Below, piece by piece: positions 18,068 through 25,600 of a DNA stretch of 64,000 nucleotides. How positions within the stretch are numbered: the first letter of the stretch is position 1; each line of letters starts with the position of its first letter. The stretch covers positions 1 through 64,000 of the forward strand of contig NZ_JAELXV010000001.1 of NCBI RefSeq assembly GCF_016427535.1, given 5' to 3'. The notes below the pieces were generated by a model. It worked only from the letters and a program-made list of their open reading frames with translations, was not told the DNA's origin and made no database searches. Made by a program: the position numbers and the translations under genes. The DNA comes from Hymenobacter sp. BT559 (lineage in GTDB: Bacteria > Bacteroidota > Bacteroidia > Cytophagales > Hymenobacteraceae).

Positions 18068-18292
18068 ATGACTGCGATATTCACCTCTATTGGCTGAGAA
18101 AGTATAGAGGAAGGCTACGCTGGCCTCGTGCTAGGCACTCGCTATGAAGGAGCCGAGCAAGACGTGCTTGTGCCCTCGAAGGAGGAAGGCGCCGACCCTG
18201 TGCCCGTGCGGCGCGTGGTTATCCAGCTGGCCAGCGGGCGTACCACGAGCGTGACGCCCGAGCAGTGGGGGAAGTGGTTTAGTAAGGCGTAG
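18068..18292 (+). pseudogene. att-linked 74-codon gene with one nonsense codon
   Basis: Frame from ATG 18068 to TAG 18292 broken only by TGA at codon 10. The related copy at 58176-58398 has CGA there, so one C-to-T change inactivated this one. The product would read MTAIFTSIG, then VLGTRYEGAEQDVLVPSKEE, ending in VTPEQWGKWF. No family recognised. It sits about 100 bp inside the att site in both copies, which suggests it was part of the element's conserved left end. Confidence 0.65.
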
Positions 18293-18357
18293 CGATTGAA
18301 AGCTGCTGCGCCCTCACTAAAAACAAAAAAATAGCTTATAAAACACTTGTCTTAGAT

Positions 18358-19485
18358 ATGGAAAAAATTGACGTTCTATATGATGAGTATAAAGTTAATC
18401 GTATTGTCGGCGCTAGAGACCCTATGGCAAATCTGCTAGAGAAAAGTCAAAAGTTGCCAACTCCTATATTTAAAGGCTTAGTCTTTCATCTTCCCTTTGC
18501 GTTACTAGCACCTACTGGATTTATATTAAATGAGTCTGAGGACATTTTACAGACTCAGATACAGATTATTGGACACCCTAATCATTTATTTAATGTTAGG
18601 GTTGAAGCAGAAGAATATAAAGAAAAGTTATTGGAAGAGGCGGTAATAGTTAGTCTGCTATTCGCTAATGGAAAGCCATATGCCGATAACCCCTTTACGG
18701 TTAATGGGACAGCTATATTCCCAGGTGATAGGCTAGGCAAGCTAACCCATACTATTGTTGCTGCACAAATACCTATTGACAAGGTTCGTGATGATTTCAA
18801 GTGGGATACTGGATTGTTTTGTGATTTAGCTGTTGATGCTGTCAATAGATTTGTTGCGCATTATAAAGTTAAAAGCGGTTGGCCGTCGGACTGGTTAGCA
18901 TTCATTCCTAGCTTGACCTCGCCAATGGTAATGGAGTTTAAAGTGCTTACAACGCTTGTTGATAATAGAACTTTTATCGAAAGGTATCTTGATATGTCTG
19001 GCTTAGTAATGTCTACTATACCAGAAAATATTGCAGTTGATCTAAAAGCAGTGCTTTTAACGAATGAAGAACCAGACCTTATTGCAACTTATTACCTACA
19101 AATAGATAATAGAATCAGTATTAAGGATTGGCGCAGTGTAGCAATTGATTCTGCCGTTCTTTTTGAAAGCTGGTTAACGACAAAGCTTAAATCTATCTAT
19201 AAATCTCAAGGATTAAGTGGCAAACAAATAAAGCTAAAGTTTTCTATAGGCGAAGAGCGCAGACCAATGGCAGCCCTAGACATTGTTACTCTTTTGCTTC
19301 CCGAAATTCTGGGATTTGAATTTAAGGATACGGAGCAGTGTAAAGAACTTTTAAAAAATGTCTTTACACTGCGAAACCATGTTGTGCATGGTCGCCGGTT
19401 TAAAGTAACTAAATTTGAAGCCGAATTAAGTTACTCTACAGTAAAGCAGGCTATAGGATATATTGATTTACACATGAATCGTTAG
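18358..19485 (+). CDS. AT-rich cargo protein with C-terminal HEPN-like motif
   Basis: 375 aa, much more AT-rich than the surrounding genes, so probably acquired from elsewhere. The N-terminal part looks beta-rich; residues about 230-375 look helical. Near the end LRNHVVHGR (R339 to H344) fits the RX4H motif of HEPN domains, which in many toxin and phage-defence proteins forms an RNase site. It has no signal peptide. It starts 66 nt after the att-linked pseudogene and ends at a strong bidirectional hairpin. The equivalent position beside the right repeat holds an unrelated AT-rich gene. A defence or toxin role is inference only. Confidence 0.7.
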   Translation: MEKIDVLYDEYKVNRIVGARDPMANLLEKSQKLPTPIFKGLVFHLPFALLAPTGFILNESEDILQTQIQIIGHPNHLFNVRVEAEEYKEKLLEEAVIVSLLFANGKPYADNPFTVNGTAIFPGDRLGKLTHTIVAAQIPIDKVRDDFKWDTGLFCDLAVDAVNRFVAHYKVKSGWPSDWLAFIPSLTSPMVMEFKVLTTLVDNRTFIERYLDMSGLVMSTIPENIAVDLKAVLLTNEEPDLIATYYLQIDNRISIKDWRSVAIDSAVLFESWLTTKLKSIYKSQGLSGKQIKLKFSIGEERRPMAALDIVTLLLPEILGFEFKDTEQCKELLKNVFTLRNHVVHGRRFKVTKFEAELSYSTVKQAIGYIDLHMNR

Positions 19486-19502
19486 ATAATTATTTTTAAA
19501 AA

Positions 19503-19543
19503 GAAAAGGTCTTGCTCCATATCTATAAGAGCAAGACCTTTTA
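19503..19543. terminator. Bidirectional terminator hairpin
   Basis: AAAGGTCTTGCTC and its complement GAGCAAGACCTTT around a 13-nt loop, with A-run before and T-run after. It serves the cargo gene from the left and the tRNA-like gene from the right. Confidence 0.85.
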
Positions 19544-19548
19544 AAAAA

Positions 19549-19658
19549 GAAAGCCTGGCCGGATTTGAACCGGCGACTTCCATGCCTGGTGTTCTAGTCC
19601 GGGGCTTGCATCGCACACGCCCAATCCGACGTGTTCCCATCTGAACTACGAAGCTTTC
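19549..19658 (-). tRNA. 110-nt tRNA-like RNA, identity not assigned
   Basis: Read on the minus strand, the ends pair as an acceptor stem (GAAAGCT with GGCTTTC), the T-arm is perfect (GCCGG, TTCAAAT, CCGGC), and the D-arm pairs GTTC with GAAC. The middle is abnormal: about 20-30 nt too long, with a GGGC/GCCC hairpin where the anticodon loop should be and a short CCA/TGG hairpin in a long variable region. A TTGGG stretch could hold a UGG anticodon if an insert were removed. CCA is not encoded. A -7 box lies 6 nt before the 5' end and a terminator follows. It could be an interrupted tRNA, a tRNA pseudogene or a tRNA-like regulatory RNA. Confidence 0.55.
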
Positions 19659-19663
19659 TAATA

Positions 19664-19671
19664 CAAACATA
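19664..19671 (-). promoter_or_regulatory. -7 box TATGTTTG of the tRNA-like gene
   Basis: An exact TAnnTTTG on the minus strand ending 5 nt before the 5' end of the tRNA-like RNA, the right distance to start transcription at its first base. A hairpin with a T-run (19676-19705) lies just upstream. Confidence 0.55.
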
Positions 19672-19827
19672 CAAAAGCCCCAGCTCTGGCAGGCTGGGGC
19701 TTTTTCTATAAAACACGAGCTATAAATTACTCAGAATAACGGCGAACCTTCCACACCTCGCCGGGATAGGTAGTGCCAAGTGTGCAAATAGGCTGCACCC
19801 TGGGCTTAGTGCTTCTAGTTTGTTAGC

Positions 19828-20079
19828 TTACTCAGATAACGGCACCCCCTCCGTATAGCCTTCTAATAGCTCGTTGCGCGCAAAGCTGCGCAATACTATA
19901 CCTCGCCCTAAGTCCTCCTTCACGCTGACTTCCACAAGAAACCCGGCCGCTCCGTCTATGACAAGGTACAGCCTTACAAGACCAGGCGTTGCCTCACGTT
20001 GAGTCAGGTAGATACCATGTTTAAGAACCCAGTAGAGCTGAATAAAACTAGGAAGCTGTTGAAATATATTGAGCGACAT
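19828..20079 (-). CDS. Small protein of an 84-aa element family, divergent copy
   Basis: 83 aa starting MSLNIFQQLPSFIQLYWVLKHG. It aligns over its length with the products at 20979-21233 and 25599-25853: a hydrophobic N-terminal helix, a central beta region (AAGFLVEVSVKEDLG), then a VLRSF segment and a tail ending PLSE. The family is not recognised. Just left of it (19778-19806) lies a 29-bp stretch identical to 59297-59325, another mark of the duplicated left-end module. Confidence 0.6.
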   Translation of the reverse strand: MSLNIFQQLPSFIQLYWVLKHGIYLTQREATPGLVRLYLVIDGAAGFLVEVSVKEDLGRGIVLRSFARNELLEGYTEGVPLSE

Positions 20080-20172
20080 ACTTGCAAGCTACTAAACTGC
20101 TCAGCTATTTTAGTAATTGCTTTTCGTTTAGTGTAGCCAATTCCTACCAGCTAACTGGACTAGTCTTAGCAC

Positions 20173-20421
20173 TTGAGAGGCACAAGCTTAGAAGTCTTTA
20201 ACTGTGCGGTGGTAACCAATGTCTATTTATTTTTAGGACCGCAGCCCTATCACGGCTTTCTCTACGGGAAGGTGTACTTGCTACGCTACACCTTTTTGCC
20301 GGAGAATAACATCGCTATTGAATTAGACCATCTGCCTTACTTAGCAGAGGCAGCACGACTATCCAGAACGGAGTTTGAGCAGTGGTTTCTGCCCGTTTTA
20401 GGCAAGAGAGACATGGGGTGA
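20173..20421 (+). CDS. Hypothetical small protein, start uncertain
   Basis: Open frame of 82 codons from a TTG at 20173; no in-frame ATG is available near the start. The second half (YLLRYTFLPENNIAIELDHLPYLAEAARLSRTEFEQWFLPVLGK) looks like a genuine mixed alpha/beta protein. It may be a remnant lacking its original start. No family recognised. Confidence 0.4.
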   Translation: MRGTSLEVFNCAVVTNVYLFLGPQPYHGFLYGKVYLLRYTFLPENNIAIELDHLPYLAEAARLSRTEFEQWFLPVLGKRDMG

Positions 20422-20527
20422 AAGGTGCAAAGAGCACCTGTTGCTTTGAATGACAATCACAATAGCGTTGTGCTTCTCTTTATAGTAGAAAGGCAGTGCG
20501 CTGCTTTTCTAAGTTCACAATCTAAAA

Positions 20528-20897
20528 AGGCCAACTCTGATAGGGCTGGCCTTTTTTGTTGAGCTTATCCTTATACTTGCAATGGCCGTTAGGCCAAAGT
20601 TTGTTTTCATAGCTCAGAAAGACTCATCTGCTTCAGGTGAGTTTTTTTTGCAACTGTAGCCCGTAAAAAAGCCTCATCTGAAACAGACGAGGCTTTCCTA
20701 ACATTTTTTCATACGAAAAAAACCGATTAGGGATTCTTTCAGGTGTAAAGGTGCAAATGATTTAATCAAGAGCAAGCTATTATTTACATACAACAGACCC
20801 AGCCACTTAGGTCGGGGCTTATATTTGGGCTGAAGGTTATTTCACAATTCCTTCACCTTTACAAGCTGAAAGGCCAGCTCTAGTAGGGCTGGCTTTT
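20528..20897. other. Gene-free stretch with four terminator-like hairpins
   Basis: Between 20422 and 20898 I find no convincing gene. There are four GC-rich hairpins with A or T runs: about 20528-20557, 20622-20650, 20669-20696 and 20866-20897. So many stacked terminators suggest this is a junction where several small cassettes were joined. Confidence 0.5.
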
Positions 20898-20898
20898 T

Positions 20899-20982
20899 TC
20901 ATTTAACAATCAACAATAGGCAAGCAGCTCCTACACTAAGCACCCACACCACCAGCCGCAGCCGCTCGGGTAGCCAGCTCAC
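20899..20982 (-). CDS. Conserved 27-aa membrane microprotein, copy A
   Basis: Starts at GTG 20982, overlapping the stop of the 84-aa gene as GTGA. It reads MSWLPERLRLVVWVLSVG and continues as one hydrophobic helix to a Lys end. A near-identical frame with the same GTGA overlap exists at 59324-59413, and two more diverged copies follow the umuC genes. Conservation of the frame in two contexts suggests it is translated. Confidence 0.5.
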   Translation of the reverse strand: MSWLPERLRLVVWVLSVGAACLLLIVK

Positions 20983-21233
20983 TCCGGCAGCCGCACCTCA
21001 TGCGCGTAATCTTCCAGTGGCCTACCACTCACAAAGCTGCGCAGCACTACTGCCTGCTCCCACTGCGCATCCGTGCCTACCTCGACAAAAAAGCCGCGGC
21101 CCTTATCATCACAATGGAAGAGGGTAATCCCACTCTCGCCATTCCAGCGCTGAGCTAGAAAAATGCCGTGCCGAAGCACATGCGCAAGCTGCAACAGGGG
21201 AGAAAACCGTTGAAAGTCGAAGAGAAGCATCAA
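20979..21233 (-). CDS. Small protein of the 84-aa element family
   Basis: 84 aa: hydrophobic start (FQRFSPLLQLAHVLRHGIFLAQRW), a core with DDKGRGFFVEVG and AVVLRSFVSG, and the ending YAHEVRLPE. Copies lie at 19828-20079, 25599-25853 and, truncated, 59410-59619. Its stop overlaps the GTG of a 27-aa membrane microprotein. Function unknown; being near umuDC and repeated within one element suggests an accessory role kept by recombination. Confidence 0.7.
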   Translation of the reverse strand: MMLLFDFQRFSPLLQLAHVLRHGIFLAQRWNGESGITLFHCDDKGRGFFVEVGTDAQWEQAVVLRSFVSGRPLEDYAHEVRLPE

Positions 21234-21344
21234 GTCAAAGTCAGGTACTTAGCAACTGCATTGGGCTACACTATGTTGCCTCGATTGAACTTTCATTACT
21301 AGCAAATGCTTGGCGCTCCTGTATCAAGCAGCAAGTGCAGATAG

Positions 21345-21494
21345 ATGAAGAGAAAAGTTAGGGTTACGCTAACTAAGTTGGCCCCATGGCTAGCGGCTTT
21401 AATGCTAGGCAGTCTACTGATGGGTGTATTATACTGGGCGGATATGGTACCCTCCCTTGAGCCGTTGCCCGAGCATGCTGCCTTGCAGCGGTAG
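21345..21494 (+). CDS. 49-aa single-pass membrane protein
   Basis: ATG at 21345. MKRKVRVTLTKLAPW, a hydrophobic helix (about 14-31), then an acidic/proline tail ending HAALQR. Positive N-terminus suggests N-in topology. It lies divergently between two minus-strand small genes. No family recognised. Confidence 0.45.
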   Translation: MKRKVRVTLTKLAPWLAALMLGSLLMGVLYWADMVPSLEPLPEHAALQR

Positions 21495-21517
21495 GTGGCC
21501 CCGCAGTGCTGGCAATG

Positions 21518-21964
21518 CTATAACATGACCGGCGGAAATGGTCCTGTGCCTACTTCAGGCCACCGATGCAGCCAGACGTAAGCGGCTTCCGCATCATCAA
21601 AGGTTTCAACGAGTGGTTCCGTTATTTTGTCCAGCACTTTGCGCGCGGCATAAAGCGCTTCGCGATTACGGGGCAATACCCAGGCAGCCATAGCCAATCC
21701 CTGCTGAGCTAAGAGCAGAAAGCAATCTTGAGCAATCCAGTTGGTCAACTCCTGCCAGCCATCCTGGTCGAGTAAAGTATCATTGAGCAAGCGCTTGCTG
21801 TGCGTCGCCTGCATGCTGCCTAGGATGAGCTGATAGTTAGCCTGGGTGCGAGCAGGACTATGTGGCCCCCGCCAAGTGGCATAAAGGCAGTCGCAGCCCG
21901 GGTCATGTACGAGGTCAAACTGGGGCGATTCTATGAGGCTAGTCATATCTGGAAGGAGAAACAT
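21518..21964 (-). CDS. STAS-like small protein, Hymenobacter-type
   Basis: 148 aa, about 85% like the product at 59574-60002 by eye. Pattern: a short strand ending CLYATWRG, a long helix (ARTQANYQLILGSMQ), a strand with LLNDTLLDQDGW, a further helix, AAWVLPRN, and the ending TFDDAEAAYVWL. This order resembles the SpoIIAA/STAS-like fold used by many uncharacterised Bacteroidota proteins; the ones at 27496 and 63700 share the outline. Probably cytoplasmic; role unknown. Confidence 0.65.
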   Translation of the reverse strand: MFLLPDMTSLIESPQFDLVHDPGCDCLYATWRGPHSPARTQANYQLILGSMQATHSKRLLNDTLLDQDGWQELTNWIAQDCFLLLAQQGLAMAAWVLPRNREALYAARKVLDKITEPLVETFDDAEAAYVWLHRWPEVGTGPFPPVML

Positions 21965-22118
21965 TGCTGCTTAATTGCGGTGACGTCCTGATTCAAGCGG
22001 CCACCCATCAGCCCTATAAATCAGCAAGTAGAGCGAATATGTACTAGAATATAAAGTATAGTGATTTGTTTATAAAATAGGGGTGAATGATATAATACTT
22101 GCCCTTAGCACGCTACAC

Positions 22119-22154
22119 AAAAAGGCCCCGGCCAACTAAGCCGGGGCCTTTTTG
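22119..22154. terminator. Terminator hairpin
   Basis: AAGGCCCCGGC and GCCGGGGCCTT around a short loop, flanked by A and T runs, so usable in both directions. The 21965-22287 stretch otherwise shows no gene. Confidence 0.75.
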
Positions 22155-22287
22155 ATGGCTTAGCACTACGTTCCTGGGCCAGCTAAAAAACTACGTAGGA
22201 AATTCGCACTAGTAAATACGTAGGTGCCGTAGAGAATTTAAGGTTTTTTACGCAGGTAGTTCCTATTGCTCGGCCGGAACTTTGAGC

Positions 22288-22464
22288 ATGGAAGACGTAC
22301 AAAAGCGACAGAGGGTAGTGCAAGGGGCGTTAGCTATGACCGCCGATACAGCCCTTGCGCCTGATTGCTACGAGCGTCAACTCCTCGAGGAGTACGTAAA
22401 AGGGCTTTTATCTATTGATGAAGTGCTGCTACTATTAGCGCAACAGCAGCCCGCTGAGGAGTAA
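22288..22464 (+). CDS. Small acidic protein, antitoxin VbhA-like outline
   Basis: 58 aa from ATG 22288 (a TTG two codons earlier also fits). The C-terminal half (LLEEYVKGLLSIDEVLLLL) resembles the YVxGxxxxDEL part of VbhA-type Fic antitoxins. The inhibitory SxxxE[GN] motif is not present and there is no Fic toxin nearby, so this is a weak likeness. Confidence 0.5.
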   Translation: MEDVQKRQRVVQGALAMTADTALAPDCYERQLLEEYVKGLLSIDEVLLLLAQQQPAEE

Positions 22465-22524
22465 GGTGCTAAGCCACACCACCAGTCGCAGCCGCTCCGG
22501 TGGCCATTCAGTGCAGAGCTTTAC

Positions 22525-23871
22525 CTAACTAACCGTCAGCAAGTCTTCCAGCCGTGTCGTAGAAGCTCCCGACTGCCACTGCGCCTGTCCCTGCCAGGGA
22601 GCTCGCCCATTAATTAACGTCGTCGGTACCGCACTGCCCAGCCGCACCATGCCGCGGCCAAAGCGCGTATTCAACCTGTCGAGTGTGGCCATGAGCTGCG
22701 GCCGGTCGGCACTCACCTTCGCCGCAACTTCCGCCATCGGCGCGGCGGGCGCAAAGAGTCCTAGCTGCTGACCCGTGGTGGGTGGCTCCAGCCCATCGAG
22801 CACTACGCCTGCCTTATGGTAGGTGCAGCCTGGCTCTAGGATTTTGCTTAGCAGGTGCGCCGCATACTGAGCCAGCACCCGCGTATCCGCCGACGGCCCA
22901 CTAGGTAGCGTCAGCGTGGCCGAGCGCGAGTAGGGTGGGGGCACCTTAGGGTCAAAGCGGTTCTTCTGCACGTACACCGTCAGCACGTAGGCCTGCTCGC
23001 CCTGCGCGCGTAGCTTCTCAGCAGCCCGCGTCAGGAAAGAGGCCACGGCCGCCTGCACATCAGCGTGCGCGGTGAGCGGCCGCCCAAAGGTGCGCGAGCA
23101 GCTGATGCTTTTCCGATTCAGTGTGCCGTCCTCGCTAGGGTGTAGCCCTGAGCACGGGTAGCCTTGCAGTTCGCGCACGAGGCGGGCGCCTACCACGCCG
23201 CCGAGCATCTTGCGGGCCCAGGCTTCACTTACCTTAGCGAGGTCGGCGGCCGAGTCGATGCCGGCCGCCGTGAGCTTCTGTGCATACTGGCGACCAATAC
23301 CCCAAATGTCACTGACGGCTACTTGCCCGAGGGCCCACGTCCGACGCTCGGTCGAGTCAAGGTAGAGCACGCCTCCTAATTCTGTATTCTTTTTAGCTAC
23401 TCGGTTGGCCAGCTTGGCCAGCGTCTTGGTCGGTGCTACCCCCAGGCAGGTCGGGATGCCCGTGCGGACCTTCACGTTGGCGCGGACGGTACGGGCAAAC
23501 TCTTCCAGACCGCCACCTAGGTAAGGCTGCATATACTGGTCGAGCCCGTGCAAATCTAGAAAGGCTTCATCAATAGAGTAGATTTCTACCCCGGGCGTAA
23601 CCTGCCCCAGGTACCACATCACGCGCCTGCTCATGTCGCCGTAGAGCGCGTAGTTGGAAGAAAATACCTGCACTTGGTGCTGGCGCAGTAGGTCTTTGAC
23701 CTGGAAGTAGGGCGCGCCCATCTGCAGGCCCAGGGCCTTTGCCTCGGCTGAGCGTGAGATGATGCAGCCGTCGTTGTTGGAGAGCACCACGACGGGCCGT
23801 CCCTCGAAGCGCGGTTGAAAAACCCGCTCGCAGCTGACGTAGAAATTGTTGCAATCTAGCAGGCCGAACAT
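22525..23871 (-). CDS. umuC: Y-family DNA polymerase V subunit
   Basis: 448 aa, full length. The N-terminus FGLLDCNNFYVSCERVFQP carries the first catalytic Asp; YSIDEAFLDL carries the second acidic pair. Helix-hairpin-helix and little-finger regions follow. It performs translesion synthesis after SOS induction with a processed UmuD partner. The umuD-like gene ends 3 nt upstream, so they form an operon. A second, truncated copy is at 60783-61605. Confidence 0.93.
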   Translation of the reverse strand: MFGLLDCNNFYVSCERVFQPRFEGRPVVVLSNNDGCIISRSAEAKALGLQMGAPYFQVKDLLRQHQVQVFSSNYALYGDMSRRVMWYLGQVTPGVEIYSIDEAFLDLHGLDQYMQPYLGGGLEEFARTVRANVKVRTGIPTCLGVAPTKTLAKLANRVAKKNTELGGVLYLDSTERRTWALGQVAVSDIWGIGRQYAQKLTAAGIDSAADLAKVSEAWARKMLGGVVGARLVRELQGYPCSGLHPSEDGTLNRKSISCSRTFGRPLTAHADVQAAVASFLTRAAEKLRAQGEQAYVLTVYVQKNRFDPKVPPPYSRSATLTLPSGPSADTRVLAQYAAHLLSKILEPGCTYHKAGVVLDGLEPPTTGQQLGLFAPAAPMAEVAAKVSADRPQLMATLDRLNTRFGRGMVRLGSAVPTTLINGRAPWQGQAQWQSGASTTRLEDLLTVS

Positions 23872-23874
23872 AGG

Positions 23875-24342
23875 CTAGTCGCGACTGAGGAGCAAGGCAT
23901 TGAGCTTGCCAGGTATAAGCTCGTGCACCACATGCGTGACCACACCCCAAATGTGAATCTCTTCGCCCGTGCGGATGCGGTAGGGTTCGAAGGCCGGATT
24001 AGCTGGTACCAGCCACCAATCCTCGCCCCGGCGCTCGAGGCGCTTGACGGTGCAGTCTCCCTCGACGACCGCTACCACAATGTGGCCGTGGTCAGCGGGC
24101 AGATGCTTATCGACCGCTAGCAAGTCACCGGGATGAATTTCTGCCCCCGACATGCTCTCCCCCGTTACACGCACTAAATACGTAGCGTCGGGGTGGCGAA
24201 ACAGCAACTGATTGAGGTCGAACAGCGCCTCAATGTGGTCATCAGCCGGCGAGGGGAAGCCAGCGGGCACCAAGCAGGCGAAAACAGGCAGGTAGGCGGG
24301 TAGCACCGCCTCGGGGACGGGTACGAGAACGACGTCGTGCAT
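23875..24342 (-). CDS. umuD: UmuD/LexA-type S24 peptidase
   Basis: 155 aa. Self-cleavage site Ala27-Gly28 in VPAGFPSP, catalytic Ser63 in TGESMSG and Lys100 in CTVKRL, all at expected spacing. No DNA-binding domain, so it is UmuD rather than LexA. RecA-stimulated cleavage would activate the UmuC partner. A palindrome in its promoter region (24379-24393) may be the SOS operator. Confidence 0.92.
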   Translation of the reverse strand: MHDVVLVPVPEAVLPAYLPVFACLVPAGFPSPADDHIEALFDLNQLLFRHPDATYLVRVTGESMSGAEIHPGDLLAVDKHLPADHGHIVVAVVEGDCTVKRLERRGEDWWLVPANPAFEPYRIRTGEEIHIWGVVTHVVHELIPGKLNALLLSRD

Positions 24343-24378
24343 AGGGCGGAGGGAAAGCGGGACTTTAAAGAAACGACT

Positions 24379-24393
24379 ACTAATTACATTAGT
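24379..24393 (-). promoter_or_regulatory. Palindrome upstream of umuDC, possible SOS operator
   Basis: ACTAAT, TAC, ATTAGT: a perfect 6-bp inverted repeat 37 nt before the umuD start in AT-rich DNA. A longer palindrome with the same AT-TAC-AT core occurs at 28545-28563. LexA operators vary among Bacteroidota, so the assignment is inference. The rest of 24394-24631 shows no supported gene. Confidence 0.45.
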
Positions 24394-24631
24394 TTATAAA
24401 TAATAAAAGTTATATACTTTAAAAGCATTGACAGTCAGATAAAAATGTTTTCGTATTGCTGTTATGTTTAGTCAAGATGCTGCTCCGGACATAGGTGAGT
24501 ACATGAGCCGATAGTACTGGGAAGGTTAAAAGCCGCGAGGTTGGAGACGAAAGGATAACCCAGCGGTAACTTGCTACACGGAGCGGCTTCGGATTTTTGT
24601 AGCCCTATCCTTACCCTTTTCCTTTTTCCTT

Positions 24632-25543
24632 GTGAAGCATTTACTTACTCGCATTGGGTCGCTGACCCTACTAGCGGCATTGGCCGTTTCCTGCGCCAAA
24701 AATGAGAGCGTTGCCCCAGCCTCGCCGTCCACGCCGCTCGCCAAGACGAGTACGACCTCGGCCACACTGGCCACCGCCGCGGCTACCCGGGATAACAACC
24801 TCGCCCTAGGGAACCCCAGCGGCGCTGTGGCCAGTACCTCGTACCCGAGCAACTACTTGCTGACCAAGTCCCAGTACACGCTAAGCTACAATCGTGACCA
24901 GGGCAAACCCAACTGGGTGTCGTGGCACTTGAGCAGCGCCTGGCAGGGCAGCACGGCCCGGCAGGATAATTTCTCCCCCGATGCCACCCTTCCATCAGGC
25001 TGGTACCGAGTGACCACCAGCGACTACACGGGTTACGGCTTCGACCGAGGACATAACTGCCCCTCAGCGGACCGCACGGGCTCGGTAGCTGATAACTCCG
25101 CGACCTTTCTAATGACCAACATGATGCCTCAGGCCTCAGTCAATAACCAGCAGACCTGGGCTGGCCTGGAGAACTACTGTCGTACGCTCGTGGCGGCCGG
25201 CAACGAACTCTACATTATCTGTGGGAGCTACGGCAAAGGCGGCACGGGCGTCAACGGGTACGCAACAACGATTGCCGGGGGCAAAGTGACCGTACCGTCT
25301 AACTGCTGGAAAGTCGTGGTCGTGCTGTCTGAAGGGAGCAGTGATGTATCACGTATCACGACCAGCACCCGCGTAATTGCCATCAATACGCCCAACACCA
25401 CTTCCATTGGCACGGCCTGGGGCGCCTATCGCACCAGCGTTGACGCCATTGAAGCCGCCACGGGCTTAGACCTGCTCTCGGCTCTACCACTGAGCATTCA
25501 GAATACGTTGGAAGCGAAGACGGATACGGGAGCAACCAATTAA
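24632..25543 (+). CDS. Secreted DNA/RNA non-specific endonuclease, lipoprotein
   Basis: 303 aa from GTG 24632. Signal peptide with lipobox LAVSC, so Cys21 is probably lipidated. A Ser/Thr/Ala linker (about 25-55) leads to a beta-beta-alpha-metal nuclease. YGFDRGHNCPSADR carries the DRGH motif with catalytic His141, and ASVNNQQTWAGLE has the metal-binding Asn. It should degrade nucleic acids outside the cell, for feeding or against incoming DNA. The signal peptide start MKHLLTR recurs in a fragment at 27276. Confidence 0.92.
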   Translation: MKHLLTRIGSLTLLAALAVSCAKNESVAPASPSTPLAKTSTTSATLATAAATRDNNLALGNPSGAVASTSYPSNYLLTKSQYTLSYNRDQGKPNWVSWHLSSAWQGSTARQDNFSPDATLPSGWYRVTTSDYTGYGFDRGHNCPSADRTGSVADNSATFLMTNMMPQASVNNQQTWAGLENYCRTLVAAGNELYIICGSYGKGGTGVNGYATTIAGGKVTVPSNCWKVVVVLSEGSSDVSRITTSTRVIAINTPNTTSIGTAWGAYRTSVDAIEAATGLDLLSALPLSIQNTLEAKTDTGATN

Positions 25544-25567
25544 ATAGTAGCCTCCTACTTTGGGAAT

Positions 25568-25600
25568 AAAAAAGGCCTCGCTCAGCAGCGGGGCTTTTTT
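25568..25600. terminator. Terminator hairpin
   Basis: AAAAAAGGCCTCGCT and AGCAGCGGGGCTTTTTT form an imperfect stem with runs on both sides, between the convergent nuclease gene and the 84-aa family gene. Confidence 0.7.

Noticed and set aside
22288-22464. Fic toxin-antitoxin (VbhA type)
   Set aside because: The antitoxin's inhibitory motif is missing and there is no Fic gene in the neighbourhood; kept only as a faint likeness.
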